From positions 1-62,713 of the forward strand of contig JAEZMD010000011.1 in assembly GCA_023435745.1 (NCBI GenBank): 62,713 bases of DNA. The letters run 5' to 3'. Position numbers and translations under genes: made by a program. The DNA is from Bacillota bacterium. Lineage in GTDB: Bacteria > Bacillota > Clostridia > Acetivibrionales > DTU013. Under the pieces are notes generated by a model. The model did not search any database and had not been told where the DNA came from. It saw nothing but the letters and a program-made list of their open reading frames with translations. Shown here piece after piece: positions 24,471 through 34,053 of this stretch; within the stretch, counting starts at the first letter, position 1, and each line of letters opens with the position of its first letter.

Positions 24471-25643
24471 TTGTCAATTATTTATGAATACATTATCACC
24501 TTTGCACTTGCATTCATTGTCGCGTTTTCCGCAACACCGATCGTACGCAGATTTGCTTTCAGGATTGGTGCTGTCGATATCCCGAAGGATGAACGAAGGA
24601 TGCACAAAAAGCCAATAGCTCTGATAGGCGGACTTGCTATAGTAGCCGGCTTTATCGTGTCATTGGCATTTGACCTGATTACCACATCCAGCCTGATCAC
24701 CGCAAACAAAGAACTGCTGGGACTTCTTACAGGTATTGCCATAATCGTATTTGAGGGCATCCTTGATGACACCAGAACACTCAATGCCAAAGCAAAGCTT
24801 GCCTTTCAGCTTTTAGCTGCGATTTCAGTGGTGCTGATATCGGGGACAAGGATCACCGTTATTTCGACCCCATTTGGCTCAGAACCTTATATGGAGCTAA
24901 GTGCCTTTATTTCATACCCCCTTACCATCCTTTGGATCGTAGGGGTCACAAATGCTGTCAATCTGATCGACGGACTCGATGGACTGGCCGCAGGCGTCTC
25001 CTCCATTTCCTCTCTCTCCCTTTTCTTTGTTTCCCTGCTGAGAGTAGATCTTGAGCCCGCCATCGCCGTATACATTGCATTAATTACTGCAGCATTGTCA
25101 GGTTCGATCCTTGGCTTTTTGCCATTCAATTTCAACCCCGCAAAAATATTCATGGGCGAGACCGGCGCCGCTTTTCTGGGGTTTACACTTGCCGTGGTTT
25201 CAATACAGGGCACAATGAAATCCTATGCGGCAATCTCCATTGCGATACCGTTATTGGTACTGGGGCTGCCCCTTTTTGACACGCTGTTTGCCATCATCAG
25301 AAGGATTGGCAATCGAAAACCCATCATGCAGGCTGATCGCAACCATTTACACCATCGGCTGATCGATATGGGCCTGAGCCAAAGGCAATCCGTATTGATC
25401 ATGTATCTTGCAAGCGCTACACTAGGCCTGTGTGCGATCGTACTTGCTGACCGCGGCGCACTGAGCGCAATTGTCCTTCTTCTGGCTGTCTCAATCTTTG
25501 TTCTTGGCGGAGCAAAATACATGAATGACCGCGGCGTTATGGACGATATCGGCAGCGACAATGCCAATATCGAAGACACCGAGACTGATGCCCAACAAAA
25601 AGGCACTCTCAAAGAAAAACCGTCGGATGGAGCAATTAAATGA
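24471..25643 (+). CDS. tagO: undecaprenyl-phosphate GlcNAc-1-phosphate transferase
   Basis: A 390-residue MraY/WecA-family membrane enzyme with about 10-11 hydrophobic segments. It transfers GlcNAc-1-phosphate to the lipid carrier, starting wall teichoic acid or other surface polymers. Motifs: PKDERRMHKKPIALIGG, LDDTRTLNAKAKL, NLIDGLDGLAAGV, FMGETGAAFLGF and DRNHLHHRLI, containing the catalytic Asp residues and the His cluster. It starts with TTG and GGAAGGTG upstream. Its stop overlaps the next start by four bases (ATGA), so translation is coupled to the UDP-GlcNAc epimerase that shares its substrate. Confidence 0.95.
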   Translation: MSIIYEYIITFALAFIVAFSATPIVRRFAFRIGAVDIPKDERRMHKKPIALIGGLAIVAGFIVSLAFDLITTSSLITANKELLGLLTGIAIIVFEGILDDTRTLNAKAKLAFQLLAAISVVLISGTRITVISTPFGSEPYMELSAFISYPLTILWIVGVTNAVNLIDGLDGLAAGVSSISSLSLFFVSLLRVDLEPAIAVYIALITAALSGSILGFLPFNFNPAKIFMGETGAAFLGFTLAVVSIQGTMKSYAAISIAIPLLVLGLPLFDTLFAIIRRIGNRKPIMQADRNHLHHRLIDMGLSQRQSVLIMYLASATLGLCAIVLADRGALSAIVLLLAVSIFVLGGAKYMNDRGVMDDIGSDNANIEDTETDAQQKGTLKEKPSDGAIK

Positions 25644-26785
25644 AAAAATTAAAAGTCATGCCCATATTCGGCACAAGGCCGGACGCTGTAAAAATGGCGC
25701 CGCTTGTGAAGGAGCTTGAAAAATCGCCTGAGATTGACACCGTCGTCTGTGTAACCGCACAGCACCGGCAGATGCTGGATCAGGTCCTTGATATATTTAC
25801 GATTAACCCCGCATTCGATCTGAATATCATGCAGGAAAGGCAGACTCTGGAGCAAATTACCACCAGGTCGCTGGAAGGTCTGTCCGGCGTATTTGATCAA
25901 GTACAGCCCGATATCGTTTTGGTACACGGCGATACCACCACCTGCTTTGTCGCGGCGCTGGCCGCTTTTTATCGAAGGATACCTGTAGGACATGTGGAAG
26001 CAGGTCTGAGAACCTATGACAAATATTCTCCATTCCCTGAAGAAATGAATCGGAAATTGGCCGGGGCGTTGTCGGAGCTGCATTTCGCGCCAACCGTGAC
26101 AAACAGATCCAATCTTCTGCGGGAGGGTGTTTCACATGACAAAATCTATGTGACCGGAAACACTGTGATCGACGCTCTGAAGACCACTGTCAGGCAAAAT
26201 TACACCTTTCAGAGTCCGGCCCTGCAGAAAATCGACTTTGCAGGGAAAAGGACAATCGCTGTAACCGCTCACCGCCGAGAAAACCTCGGCGAGCCTCTGG
26301 AACAGATATGTTTGGCATTGAATGATATCGCCGCCCGCTTTGAAGACATAAACATCGTCTATGCCGTTCATCTGAATCCTGCCGTTCGCGAAACCGTATT
26401 CCGTGTGCTTGTCGAGAACCCGCGCATCCATTTGATTGACCCGCCGGATGTGCAGGATATGCATAATCTGATGGCAAGGTCCTATCTTGTCATGACCGAC
26501 TCGGGCGGACTTCAGGAGGAAGCGCCATCGTTGGGCAAGCCGGTGCTGGTTTTGCGCAAGGAAACAGAAAGGCCGGAGGCTGTCACAGCCGGAACTGTCA
26601 AGCTGGCCGGTACAAACCGTGAAGCGATCAGATCAATGGCGTTTGATTTAATTGAAGACCCTGAAGAATATAAAAAAATGTCGAAGGCTGTGAACCCTTA
26701 TGGGGATGGACAGGCCTCCGAACGTATCGTCAATGCGATTCTTTATGAATTCGGCAGAGCGCAGGATAGGCCCGCTGAGTTTTAG
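25640..26785 (+). CDS. mnaA: UDP-N-acetylglucosamine 2-epimerase
   Basis: A 381-residue non-hydrolysing epimerase converting UDP-GlcNAc to UDP-ManNAc. Motifs: GTRPDAVKMAPLV, VHGDTTTCFVAAL, HVEAGLRTYDKYSPFPEE, TAHRRENLG and TDSGGLQEEAPSLGKPVLVLR. UDP-ManNAc feeds teichoic-acid linkage units or capsule polymers, agreeing with the coupled tagO. In Bacillus the ATP synthase operon follows mnaA; here a tandem repeat and convergent genes follow instead. The stop codon itself lies within the first unit of that repeat. Confidence 0.96.
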   Translation: MKKLKVMPIFGTRPDAVKMAPLVKELEKSPEIDTVVCVTAQHRQMLDQVLDIFTINPAFDLNIMQERQTLEQITTRSLEGLSGVFDQVQPDIVLVHGDTTTCFVAALAAFYRRIPVGHVEAGLRTYDKYSPFPEEMNRKLAGALSELHFAPTVTNRSNLLREGVSHDKIYVTGNTVIDALKTTVRQNYTFQSPALQKIDFAGKRTIAVTAHRRENLGEPLEQICLALNDIAARFEDINIVYAVHLNPAVRETVFRVLVENPRIHLIDPPDVQDMHNLMARSYLVMTDSGGLQEEAPSLGKPVLVLRKETERPEAVTAGTVKLAGTNREAIRSMAFDLIEDPEEYKKMSKAVNPYGDGQASERIVNAILYEFGRAQDRPAEF

Positions 26786-26849
26786 ATCAGAGTTTACTTT
26801 TAGGTCAGAGTTTCCTTTTAGGCCTGAGTATACTGTTAAGTCCTGAGTT
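26777..26849. repeat. degenerate 18-base tandem repeat
   Basis: About four units starting GAGT(T/A)T and containing TTTTAGG-C, at a spacing of 18-19 bases, beginning inside the mnaA stop codon region. The copies differ at several positions, so it is not a recent expansion. No clear hairpin terminator for mnaA is seen besides it. Confidence 0.65.
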
Positions 26850-26911
26850 AAAGCATCCGCCAGCTTTATTGCTGCTTGGATATTGAGTCGGGTTTATGTC
26901 TGGATCTGGTT

Positions 26912-27727
26912 TTATGACTGGGTTGTATCTTTTTTAACATGTTCATGGGTATATAGGTGATCCATACAGTACTCGTAATCTCCGTCGCAGTCGACGCAAT
27001 ATCTGAATTCCAGATTTTTATCCTCCAGCTCGGTCCTTCCGCAGACCGCGCATTTGTGCAGTACAATCCATTTCGGAATCTGTTCCTTAAAGCTCTTTCG
27101 GTTATCATGCACCTTACGTCCCATAGTCAGCCTGAAAATAATATCCCTCCCGAAAAACAGCACGAAATTCAGAACAGAGCCGCCAATCGTGACAAGTCCG
27201 TAGAGCGGCATCGCTCCAAAGGTAAACACAAGATACACCGCATAAACAATGGCTAAATACTTTATTTTGATCGGGAAATAGAAAAATATCGTCAGCTGAA
27301 AGTTGGGAAACAGATATGCAAATGCGAAAATCAGCGACATATTCAGGAACATTCCGGACCCGAAGCCTCCGATAAAAGCCGCGCCAATGGTTCCCAGCAC
27401 ACCGATAAGGTAATACAGGGTGAATTTGAAGGATCCCCATTCATGCTCCAGCGTCGAACCGATCATATAGTAAAAATACAGAGTGAACAGGAACCATATT
27501 GGAGAAGTGTTCATAGGAACAAACAGGAACGTGATCAGCCTCCACACTTCGCCTGCCTCCACGAGAGATGGGATCAGCATCAGCTTGCCGATTAAGGTAC
27601 CTTCCCTATCCAGGAAGGACATAATAAACACCACAAGGTTAAGTGCCGTAATATACAGCATCAGATTCCTTATGCCAAACTTGCCGAACTTTCTGTCCAG
27701 CCTGTCGATCCAACCCACCTGAACCAT
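26912..27727 (-). CDS. rhomboid-like membrane protein, probably non-catalytic, with zinc-binding tail
   Basis: A 271-residue protein with a rhomboid-type membrane core (about six segments, WRLITFLFVPMNTSPIWFLF, GSTLEHEWG) and a Cys/His-rich cytosolic tail. The rhomboid serine motif GxSG and the catalytic His of the last helix are not visible: the corresponding segments read GFGSGMFLNMS and IGGSVLNFV. So it is probably a pseudoprotease. The tail contains CAVCG, YCVDCDGDYEYC and HLYTHEH, a likely zinc site. It converges on mnaA and lies downstream of the DUF975 gene. Confidence 0.75.
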   Translation of the reverse strand: MVQVGWIDRLDRKFGKFGIRNLMLYITALNLVVFIMSFLDREGTLIGKLMLIPSLVEAGEVWRLITFLFVPMNTSPIWFLFTLYFYYMIGSTLEHEWGSFKFTLYYLIGVLGTIGAAFIGGFGSGMFLNMSLIFAFAYLFPNFQLTIFFYFPIKIKYLAIVYAVYLVFTFGAMPLYGLVTIGGSVLNFVLFFGRDIIFRLTMGRKVHDNRKSFKEQIPKWIVLHKCAVCGRTELEDKNLEFRYCVDCDGDYEYCMDHLYTHEHVKKDTTQS

Positions 27728-27779
27728 CCTCTCCGCCCTGTTATCTTATGTTTATTATTGCCATTACACTGTGAAGCTA

Positions 27780-28619
27780 TTATACATTATACTCTATTTG
27801 ATTCGGATCATAAAGGTTTAATTCCCAAAGGCTGCACTTTCCGCTCTCAATGACATTGCTTCGCAGGACTAGATACAGCTCGGCTTCTGTCGCATGCCTG
27901 TAAGGTTCAACAAACAGCACACCAATGAAGAGAGCCAGCAGGCCAAGCAGGTACCATCCTAGAAAAGACAGATCAAGTACAAACATCTTCCACTTATGTC
28001 CCCGCATCATTTCATTGCTGAGCTCGATCGCCCTGCGCGCCCCGATGTTCGGGTTATCCGCCAGTATATACGGAACCATTCTGTAAGCATAGGATTTTAC
28101 GATGCCCGGGAAAAAAAGCAGAAGGAACCAAAGAAAATTAAAAATCCCTTTGATAAACATAGTTCCAATAATTCCAAGATAATTCTGTCCGTCAAATGCG
28201 AATCTGAAACACCTTTTGTTGTTAAAATATTGCGCTGATTGGACAAAATACTTTCTGCCTCCGACCTCCAGAGGATATCCAAGAAAAACTCGGATCCCTA
28301 TTGCCACAATCAAGATGATACCCAGGATAGCAGATACAGCACCTAATATAAGAAGCCAATCCGGCTCCCAGCCAGAGAATGAAAATGAATTGCCATCGTA
28401 CGACCCATCCCAATGATAGCTTCCTTCGAAGCCGCCAAAGTTCCCCCCACCGCCGGAACCTCCGATACCGGAACCTCCACCGCCGCTGCGGCCTCCCGAG
28501 CTTCCTCCGCCTCCGCCGCCGGTTGCAAACCCGATCACAAGACTGATCAGAAATGCTTTCCAGTAGTTTCCTCTCAGAACCTCTTTTGCTCTGGCTTTTA
28601 GATCTCTTCTATACCACAT
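27780..28619 (-). CDS. DUF975 family membrane protein
   Basis: A 279-residue integral membrane protein of the DUF975 family (uncharacterised, frequent in Firmicutes). Recognisable family strings: MWYRRDLKARAKEVLRGNYW at the start, LGYPLEVGGRKYFVQ, YAYRMVPYILADNP and EPYRHATEAELYLVLR. About four or five membrane segments. Between the first and second lies an insertion of about 60 residues very rich in Gly and Ser, coded by GC-rich DNA (28395-28530) unlike its surroundings, probably an extracytoplasmic flexible loop. It lies upstream of the rhomboid-like gene in the same direction. Confidence 0.85.
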   Translation of the reverse strand: MWYRRDLKARAKEVLRGNYWKAFLISLVIGFATGGGGGGSSGGRSGGGGSGIGGSGGGGNFGGFEGSYHWDGSYDGNSFSFSGWEPDWLLILGAVSAILGIILIVAIGIRVFLGYPLEVGGRKYFVQSAQYFNNKRCFRFAFDGQNYLGIIGTMFIKGIFNFLWFLLLFFPGIVKSYAYRMVPYILADNPNIGARRAIELSNEMMRGHKWKMFVLDLSFLGWYLLGLLALFIGVLFVEPYRHATEAELYLVLRSNVIESGKCSLWELNLYDPNQIEYNV

Positions 28620-28767
28620 ATCGGCCCCTCACTTATTTCCAAAATCTCACACTTCTAATTATACAAAAATTTATGTGCTCAGTACACAAAATTATACTGA
28701 AAAAAGCATTGTTTTGTCTGTGAGTCAGTGAGGAGTGTGCTATCGCACCAAGGGCCGACGATAAAAA

Positions 28768-31700
28768 TCAATCCTTAGGCTGGATATAGGTCAGGTCGTA
28801 GATGTTGCCGGTTATATCAATATCGTCAATTGTATATGTTACCGAAGCATTGCCCTTATATGCTGTTACCGTCATCCGATATTGCGGTCGGAGCCTGTTA
28901 TTATCCATGCTCTTGGTTGATGGGGCAAGAGGCAGATAGTATTCCCAGGATATGTGGTTACCCGGCATTGTGAAGGTTGAATCCTCCGGAAATACTACAT
29001 CATATCCATAAAAATCATCGGCGTAATCATAGGAATTGCCATTGGGGTCGGTGTAATGCATCGATTCAAGCTCAGGGCTGAAGCGGACCGTGACCCGCTC
29101 AGGATCTCCAATGGTTGTAATATCTATTTTGACGCGTTCCAATGACAAAAACCTGTGCGGCTCATTCGTCATCCGTTCGCCAAAAATGTCCGTCTGTCCG
29201 CGCCAGTGGTTCCAATAACCTGCTATGGTGACATCTGCTATGCCAAGATTAACAAGTCTGAAAGTCACATCCCGTGACTGAGTGGTCCCATTAGGCGCTG
29301 TTGCGGTAAATCTGGCGACATAGCTTCCCTCAGGTATGCCTGTGGATACTGCAGCATTGCCCTCCCATGATTTGTCTGCGTCCGATGCGTTTTCAGTTTG
29401 CGAAAGGACATATGTTTTTGCATACGATGTCCCAAAGAACAATACGACATTCACTGTCCCGGCGTATTTTGTGGTCTGTGCTGCTGCCTCGGCAATACCT
29501 CCTCCGGTTACCTCGTCAGGCATGGCCGGTTCAAGCTCCAGCGGCGTTACAACATTTACAGTAAAACTCTTTTCCGTACGCATACCATCTTCCCCCACCG
29601 CTGAGATCCGGCAATCATAAGCACGATCCGGCAATGTCCCGGGAATTTGATAATTCACATTATTCCACGTGATATCATTGTTTACCCTTGTTCCTGTTGA
29701 GCTGCCGAAAATCACTGTTTTCAATGGACTTACCCTTGAAGCTCCGTTATATAGAGCCATCTCAAGCCTAACATCCTGCGGGTAGCGGGTCCAAAGATCG
29801 AAAGCCTCCAAATACTCTGATGATGGTATGCCGGGCTTATTTAAATCGCCCGGAACACGAATTAAACTGAAATTTCTGTCCAGCGTTCTCAGGGATGCGT
29901 TAAACTGTATCGGAGGAGCCGCACTCAAATTAAAGTTCAGTACAAACGGATCCGACCAGTACCCTTCAGGATCGAGGACATAATAATTCAGCTCGTATGT
30001 GCCTGGGGTTAGGTTATCAGGTATACCATAGTTCCATTGACCGCCTGATCTCCTCCACTTTATATTTCGGTCAACTATTCCCTTGTCGGCACGGCTGTAC
30101 TGATGATCCGGGTCATAACTCAAATCCACCCAGCGGGTTTTGTATGTGCTGCTGTCTGTGTCGTAATCCCAGTCCAATGTTGCCTTGGCAATAGGCTTAC
30201 GTACCACATAGATCTCAAGAGATGTATTCCCGGAATAATATGAATAATCCGCGAAATCCGGATCTGAAGATGGATTATCCTTTACTCGTCGATATATTGT
30301 ATACTTACCAACGTTGCTAAAGCTACTTTTAATTGCATTTGGGTTAGTAACAGTTTTTATGACATTTTTAGTTGCAGTTCCACTGTAATTTCCTTGCCAA
30401 TGTTGAACCCTCACGTATGTTGTACCAAAATAACCGGGAGGTGGAAGTCCGTCGTCTCTAATAATTACAGAAGAACTTTTGTAAAGAGTGCCAGTATATC
30501 CATCACTATCACTATAAGGAATAGAATCCGGCAAAGGTGTAATGGTGGTTGACTGAGTAATTATCCAATCTCCGCGCATTAGCTTATATAGCGTACGGTG
30601 TATTCCAGGAGCCCATATACCTGTAGCTGGTTTAGAATAAGTTATTTGTTCATATTCTGTGTCTGTTAACCAACCAGATGTATCGCTGTATGCTGTGAGG
30701 GTTCCCGCTTCAAGTCCTGTTGGATTATCATAATAGTTAGGTTCATGGACGTACTGCATCCCTGTCTCAACAATTGGATCATTTTCAAGATCAATCTGAC
30801 CGACATTCATAATGAAGTTCTCATTCTGAAGTAAATACAACTTCTCTACTTCAGGGCTGTTCACTGCTATGTTCTGAAGTATTTCGTCCAGCAGGGATTC
30901 AACAGATTTACCGTCTGCTGAGAAATATTTGTCGTGAGTATGCTGAGACTGTATCACCTCCGCACCCGCCAAGTAAAGCTTTGCGGTTTTGGCATATCCC
31001 ATAACCAAATTCAGATCCGTCAACTCCGATATACTGCTATCCGATACATACACAACATATTTGATCGAAGTCGGATTGAACGGATCCGAGTAGGGTTGTC
31101 TGACATACTTGTAAATCGTTCCGCTGTAGTAACCTGTATAATTGTCGTGCCATACTATATTTGGAACCCATATTTTAACTGTTCTTGTCACAGTGCCTGA
31201 GTATGTGACTGACCAATATGTGTAATGAGTATAAGTATCCCCTACTTTCGGTTTAGATGGAGCAGAGCCGGAAGAGCCAGTCTGCGAGCCTGAGCCTTTA
31301 TAAAGCGTTCCGGCGAAACCACTACTGTCGGAATATGATCTGGTGGACGACAGTTGTGGTTCACTTTTACTGATTCTGCTCCAGGATGAGCCTGTCCATC
31401 TGAATGTTTCTGAATTAGTGTTGGAAGCTGATTCTGAAACTGTCTTACTCTCAGTCCTCGTTTCAGTATGCCCCTCATCCCTTGAATACTCGTTGTTCGA
31501 TACGCTTGTCCTGGACAAAGTGCCGGAGTAGCCATTGCTTGAATAAGTTGTTGTTGATGAGGGATAGCTGCCGCCTGTATTGACACTTGTACTTGCAGGC
31601 TGCGAATAGGTATAGGTCTTCATGTCCCATATATTCACGTTCGGGATGATATTTTTACCAAGCAGCCAGTTTGACATGTTAACCCGGTTGCTTTTGATGT

Positions 31701-34038
31701 ACTCCACCTTTTCAGCGGCCAGGTCTTTGTCCAGCATAAGGTATACATCAATGGACGGTCGTTGAATAGGAATGTTGACATACAAATCACTCAGCGGTTG
31801 GTAGTTGTCCACCCAGAACTCAACCTCATAGCTTGAAGTCTTTTTATCAGCTTCTGTAATGTGCTGCAGGAGTGTATCAGATACAATATCTTCCTTTGCG
31901 GTAACCACATACTTGTAATATCCCAGCTTTGTCGGTGTGTATTCAGGGAATTCGGTTAGATCGCTCCATGTCTGAAGCTTTTGGTCAAGGACACCATCAT
32001 TGTTGCTGTCGTACCACAGTTCTATGCCGGATGATTTTACAATATCCCCGTCAGTGCTGCCAACAAAATAGTACCAGGCATTTACCTTATCATTACGGGT
32101 ATAGACTGATTCTGAAAGGTTAACACCAACTGCCGGAGCAACATCTTCAAGCACCTGAAAGTCTACCGTGTAGGGATCGGACCATTTACCCAGCGTATTT
32201 TTACATCTAAGGGTAAGGGAATAGATACCCGGCCCCTTATAAAGCAATTCCTTTGTAAAATCCGTGTCAGTCCCCTTGCGAAGTTGAGCGATATCCCCGC
32301 CATACGACCATTCATATGCCACGATGGGGAATTCTTGTATAACAAGCTGTATATTACCCTCGTCGCAGGTGTTTTCAACCTCTATGATCCTGTTTTGCTT
32401 CCACGTGTTTGATGTGATCTTGAAATTTGCAATAGGCTTTGTGGGATAGATATACACCACATCCCTTGATACAACCTTCCCTGCGTCGCCGGGGATCCCT
32501 TTCACCTGATATTCGCAGTCAACGTATGCAAACCGACCGTTCACTCCTACAGTACCGGGAAATATGTAGTTGCCGGAGAAGAATGCGGCGCCATTGACTT
32601 CAACCCTGTCAACAAATACCCTGCGGGTCTGCACCTTACTCATGTCCGAATGGTCGGCGGCAACAAACGGTACGCCGTCAAAAGCAATTTCAGGAATGTC
32701 CGGCTCCGGCGTAAAATCCATAATGACACGATTAGGCGGCTCCGGCGCTTTCACTACTCCAATGCCAAGATCGTATGCGGCGTTGTCTGTAAGTCCGTAT
32801 TTACCATTCTTGTAATTCGGCCTGGCTGCTGCGGTAAAATGCAGGTACCATTCCGTTTCTCCGTCCATGGTTCTGCTGTGTTCCTTTAAAAAGCCGTATG
32901 TGACCGTGTACTTAAATATATGACTTCCCCTGTTTACTGCGTTAATTGCTTTTGGCTCTGCTTGTTCAGGCTGTTCCGGCCCCGTAAAGGTGATGTTCCA
33001 GTCCTTCACGTCGTACCTTGTATAATATACAGTCTGCTGAACAGCGTCATCATATACGCCTTCATCCTGAAGGACGGCGCTTACCTCGAATTCAAGAGTG
33101 ATTTTCTTGTCATTCATGTCAGTACCTACATCGGTAATGTTCTCAGGCAGCTCTGTAAGCAGTTTGATTTCTGCCTCCACCGGCAGATTCTTTTTTTCAG
33201 TGAGCTGCGGAACCGCTATCGTCTGATACCATATTGAACCATTTGGCCTCTCATGCCACATGCGGCCTTGACCCAATCCGAGAGTTGTAGGCGCGGATTC
33301 CACATATAGATACCGGAATACTTCCGGATCAACGACAGAGCCGATCAGCGGCACACCTCCGTATTGCTGCATTGACTTGCTGATCCAGTTCTGCACTCCG
33401 GGCATGACAGCAGGATCAGGATATTTTTCTACACCAGTAGCTGCATTATTGTATATACTATCACGGTTTGGCCTGTACTTATAGCCTATCGGCAACTCCG
33501 ACCATGGATCTCTAATCCAGGCTCTTTCATCAAACTTTGTTACAGAGGAGTCTACCTCAAAATACAAGTTGGTGAGCTTATTTCCGTTGACGTCATAGCC
33601 ATGGTATCGGTACTCTCCGCGCTTTCCGTCCTTTAGGTAATACCCTTTATTTTTTTCGACGGGATAACCCGGTCTTTGTGTAGAATTTTTAAAGCCTACC
33701 GTACCGCTGGTTTTGTAGTTGTCGGGCACATCCGACCATTCCCCGTAGCAAAGGATATGATGATCCATCCAGAGCTTTAAATTGACATACAGCCTTGTTC
33801 CTTTGGGGCTTGTTATATACTGGGGAGGCATAACTCCGCCGGGAAGAGGCGGAAGCTCTCCCTTGTACTTTTGGTACAGTTCCTCTCCGTCTTTTGTTTC
33901 GTCCATGAACGTCATACCCGGGCTTTCGTACCTTGGCTCACCGGCCGCTGATGAACAGGTCAGCGGTATAACGGACATGAGTAATATAACCGATAGAAAT
34001 ACCGGTATAATGCGGTTACTTATTTTTTTCATATTCAT
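28768..34038 (-). CDS. giant secreted surface protein of the pilus operon
   Basis: A 1756-residue exported protein, last gene of the Tad-type operon. Signal peptide at 1-32 (basic MNMKKISNR, hydrophobic core, Ala-Ala end). A unique N-terminal region (about 35-300, rich in Tyr, Trp, Gly, Pro) precedes Ig/PKD-like beta domains (about 300-760). A central Ser/Thr-rich part (about 800-1230) has six Y-[ST]-G-T-[LVI] motifs (near 834, 909, 945, 971, 1181, 1219), arranged as three pairs. More Ig-like domains fill 1290-1700. No SLH, LPXTG or transmembrane anchor is seen at the C-terminus. I do not recognise a family for the whole. From position it may be a pilus-associated adhesin or shaft/tip component. 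GGAGG lies 4 bases before the ATG. Confidence 0.8.
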   Translation of the reverse strand: MNMKKISNRIIPVFLSVILLMSVIPLTCSSAAGEPRYESPGMTFMDETKDGEELYQKYKGELPPLPGGVMPPQYITSPKGTRLYVNLKLWMDHHILCYGEWSDVPDNYKTSGTVGFKNSTQRPGYPVEKNKGYYLKDGKRGEYRYHGYDVNGNKLTNLYFEVDSSVTKFDERAWIRDPWSELPIGYKYRPNRDSIYNNAATGVEKYPDPAVMPGVQNWISKSMQQYGGVPLIGSVVDPEVFRYLYVESAPTTLGLGQGRMWHERPNGSIWYQTIAVPQLTEKKNLPVEAEIKLLTELPENITDVGTDMNDKKITLEFEVSAVLQDEGVYDDAVQQTVYYTRYDVKDWNITFTGPEQPEQAEPKAINAVNRGSHIFKYTVTYGFLKEHSRTMDGETEWYLHFTAAARPNYKNGKYGLTDNAAYDLGIGVVKAPEPPNRVIMDFTPEPDIPEIAFDGVPFVAADHSDMSKVQTRRVFVDRVEVNGAAFFSGNYIFPGTVGVNGRFAYVDCEYQVKGIPGDAGKVVSRDVVYIYPTKPIANFKITSNTWKQNRIIEVENTCDEGNIQLVIQEFPIVAYEWSYGGDIAQLRKGTDTDFTKELLYKGPGIYSLTLRCKNTLGKWSDPYTVDFQVLEDVAPAVGVNLSESVYTRNDKVNAWYYFVGSTDGDIVKSSGIELWYDSNNDGVLDQKLQTWSDLTEFPEYTPTKLGYYKYVVTAKEDIVSDTLLQHITEADKKTSSYEVEFWVDNYQPLSDLYVNIPIQRPSIDVYLMLDKDLAAEKVEYIKSNRVNMSNWLLGKNIIPNVNIWDMKTYTYSQPASTSVNTGGSYPSSTTTYSSNGYSGTLSRTSVSNNEYSRDEGHTETRTESKTVSESASNTNSETFRWTGSSWSRISKSEPQLSSTRSYSDSSGFAGTLYKGSGSQTGSSGSAPSKPKVGDTYTHYTYWSVTYSGTVTRTVKIWVPNIVWHDNYTGYYSGTIYKYVRQPYSDPFNPTSIKYVVYVSDSSISELTDLNLVMGYAKTAKLYLAGAEVIQSQHTHDKYFSADGKSVESLLDEILQNIAVNSPEVEKLYLLQNENFIMNVGQIDLENDPIVETGMQYVHEPNYYDNPTGLEAGTLTAYSDTSGWLTDTEYEQITYSKPATGIWAPGIHRTLYKLMRGDWIITQSTTITPLPDSIPYSDSDGYTGTLYKSSSVIIRDDGLPPPGYFGTTYVRVQHWQGNYSGTATKNVIKTVTNPNAIKSSFSNVGKYTIYRRVKDNPSSDPDFADYSYYSGNTSLEIYVVRKPIAKATLDWDYDTDSSTYKTRWVDLSYDPDHQYSRADKGIVDRNIKWRRSGGQWNYGIPDNLTPGTYELNYYVLDPEGYWSDPFVLNFNLSAAPPIQFNASLRTLDRNFSLIRVPGDLNKPGIPSSEYLEAFDLWTRYPQDVRLEMALYNGASRVSPLKTVIFGSSTGTRVNNDITWNNVNYQIPGTLPDRAYDCRISAVGEDGMRTEKSFTVNVVTPLELEPAMPDEVTGGGIAEAAAQTTKYAGTVNVVLFFGTSYAKTYVLSQTENASDADKSWEGNAAVSTGIPEGSYVARFTATAPNGTTQSRDVTFRLVNLGIADVTIAGYWNHWRGQTDIFGERMTNEPHRFLSLERVKIDITTIGDPERVTVRFSPELESMHYTDPNGNSYDYADDFYGYDVVFPEDSTFTMPGNHISWEYYLPLAPSTKSMDNNRLRPQYRMTVTAYKGNASVTYTIDDIDITGNIYDLTYIQPKD

Positions 34039-34053
34039 TTATCCTCCGAAATA

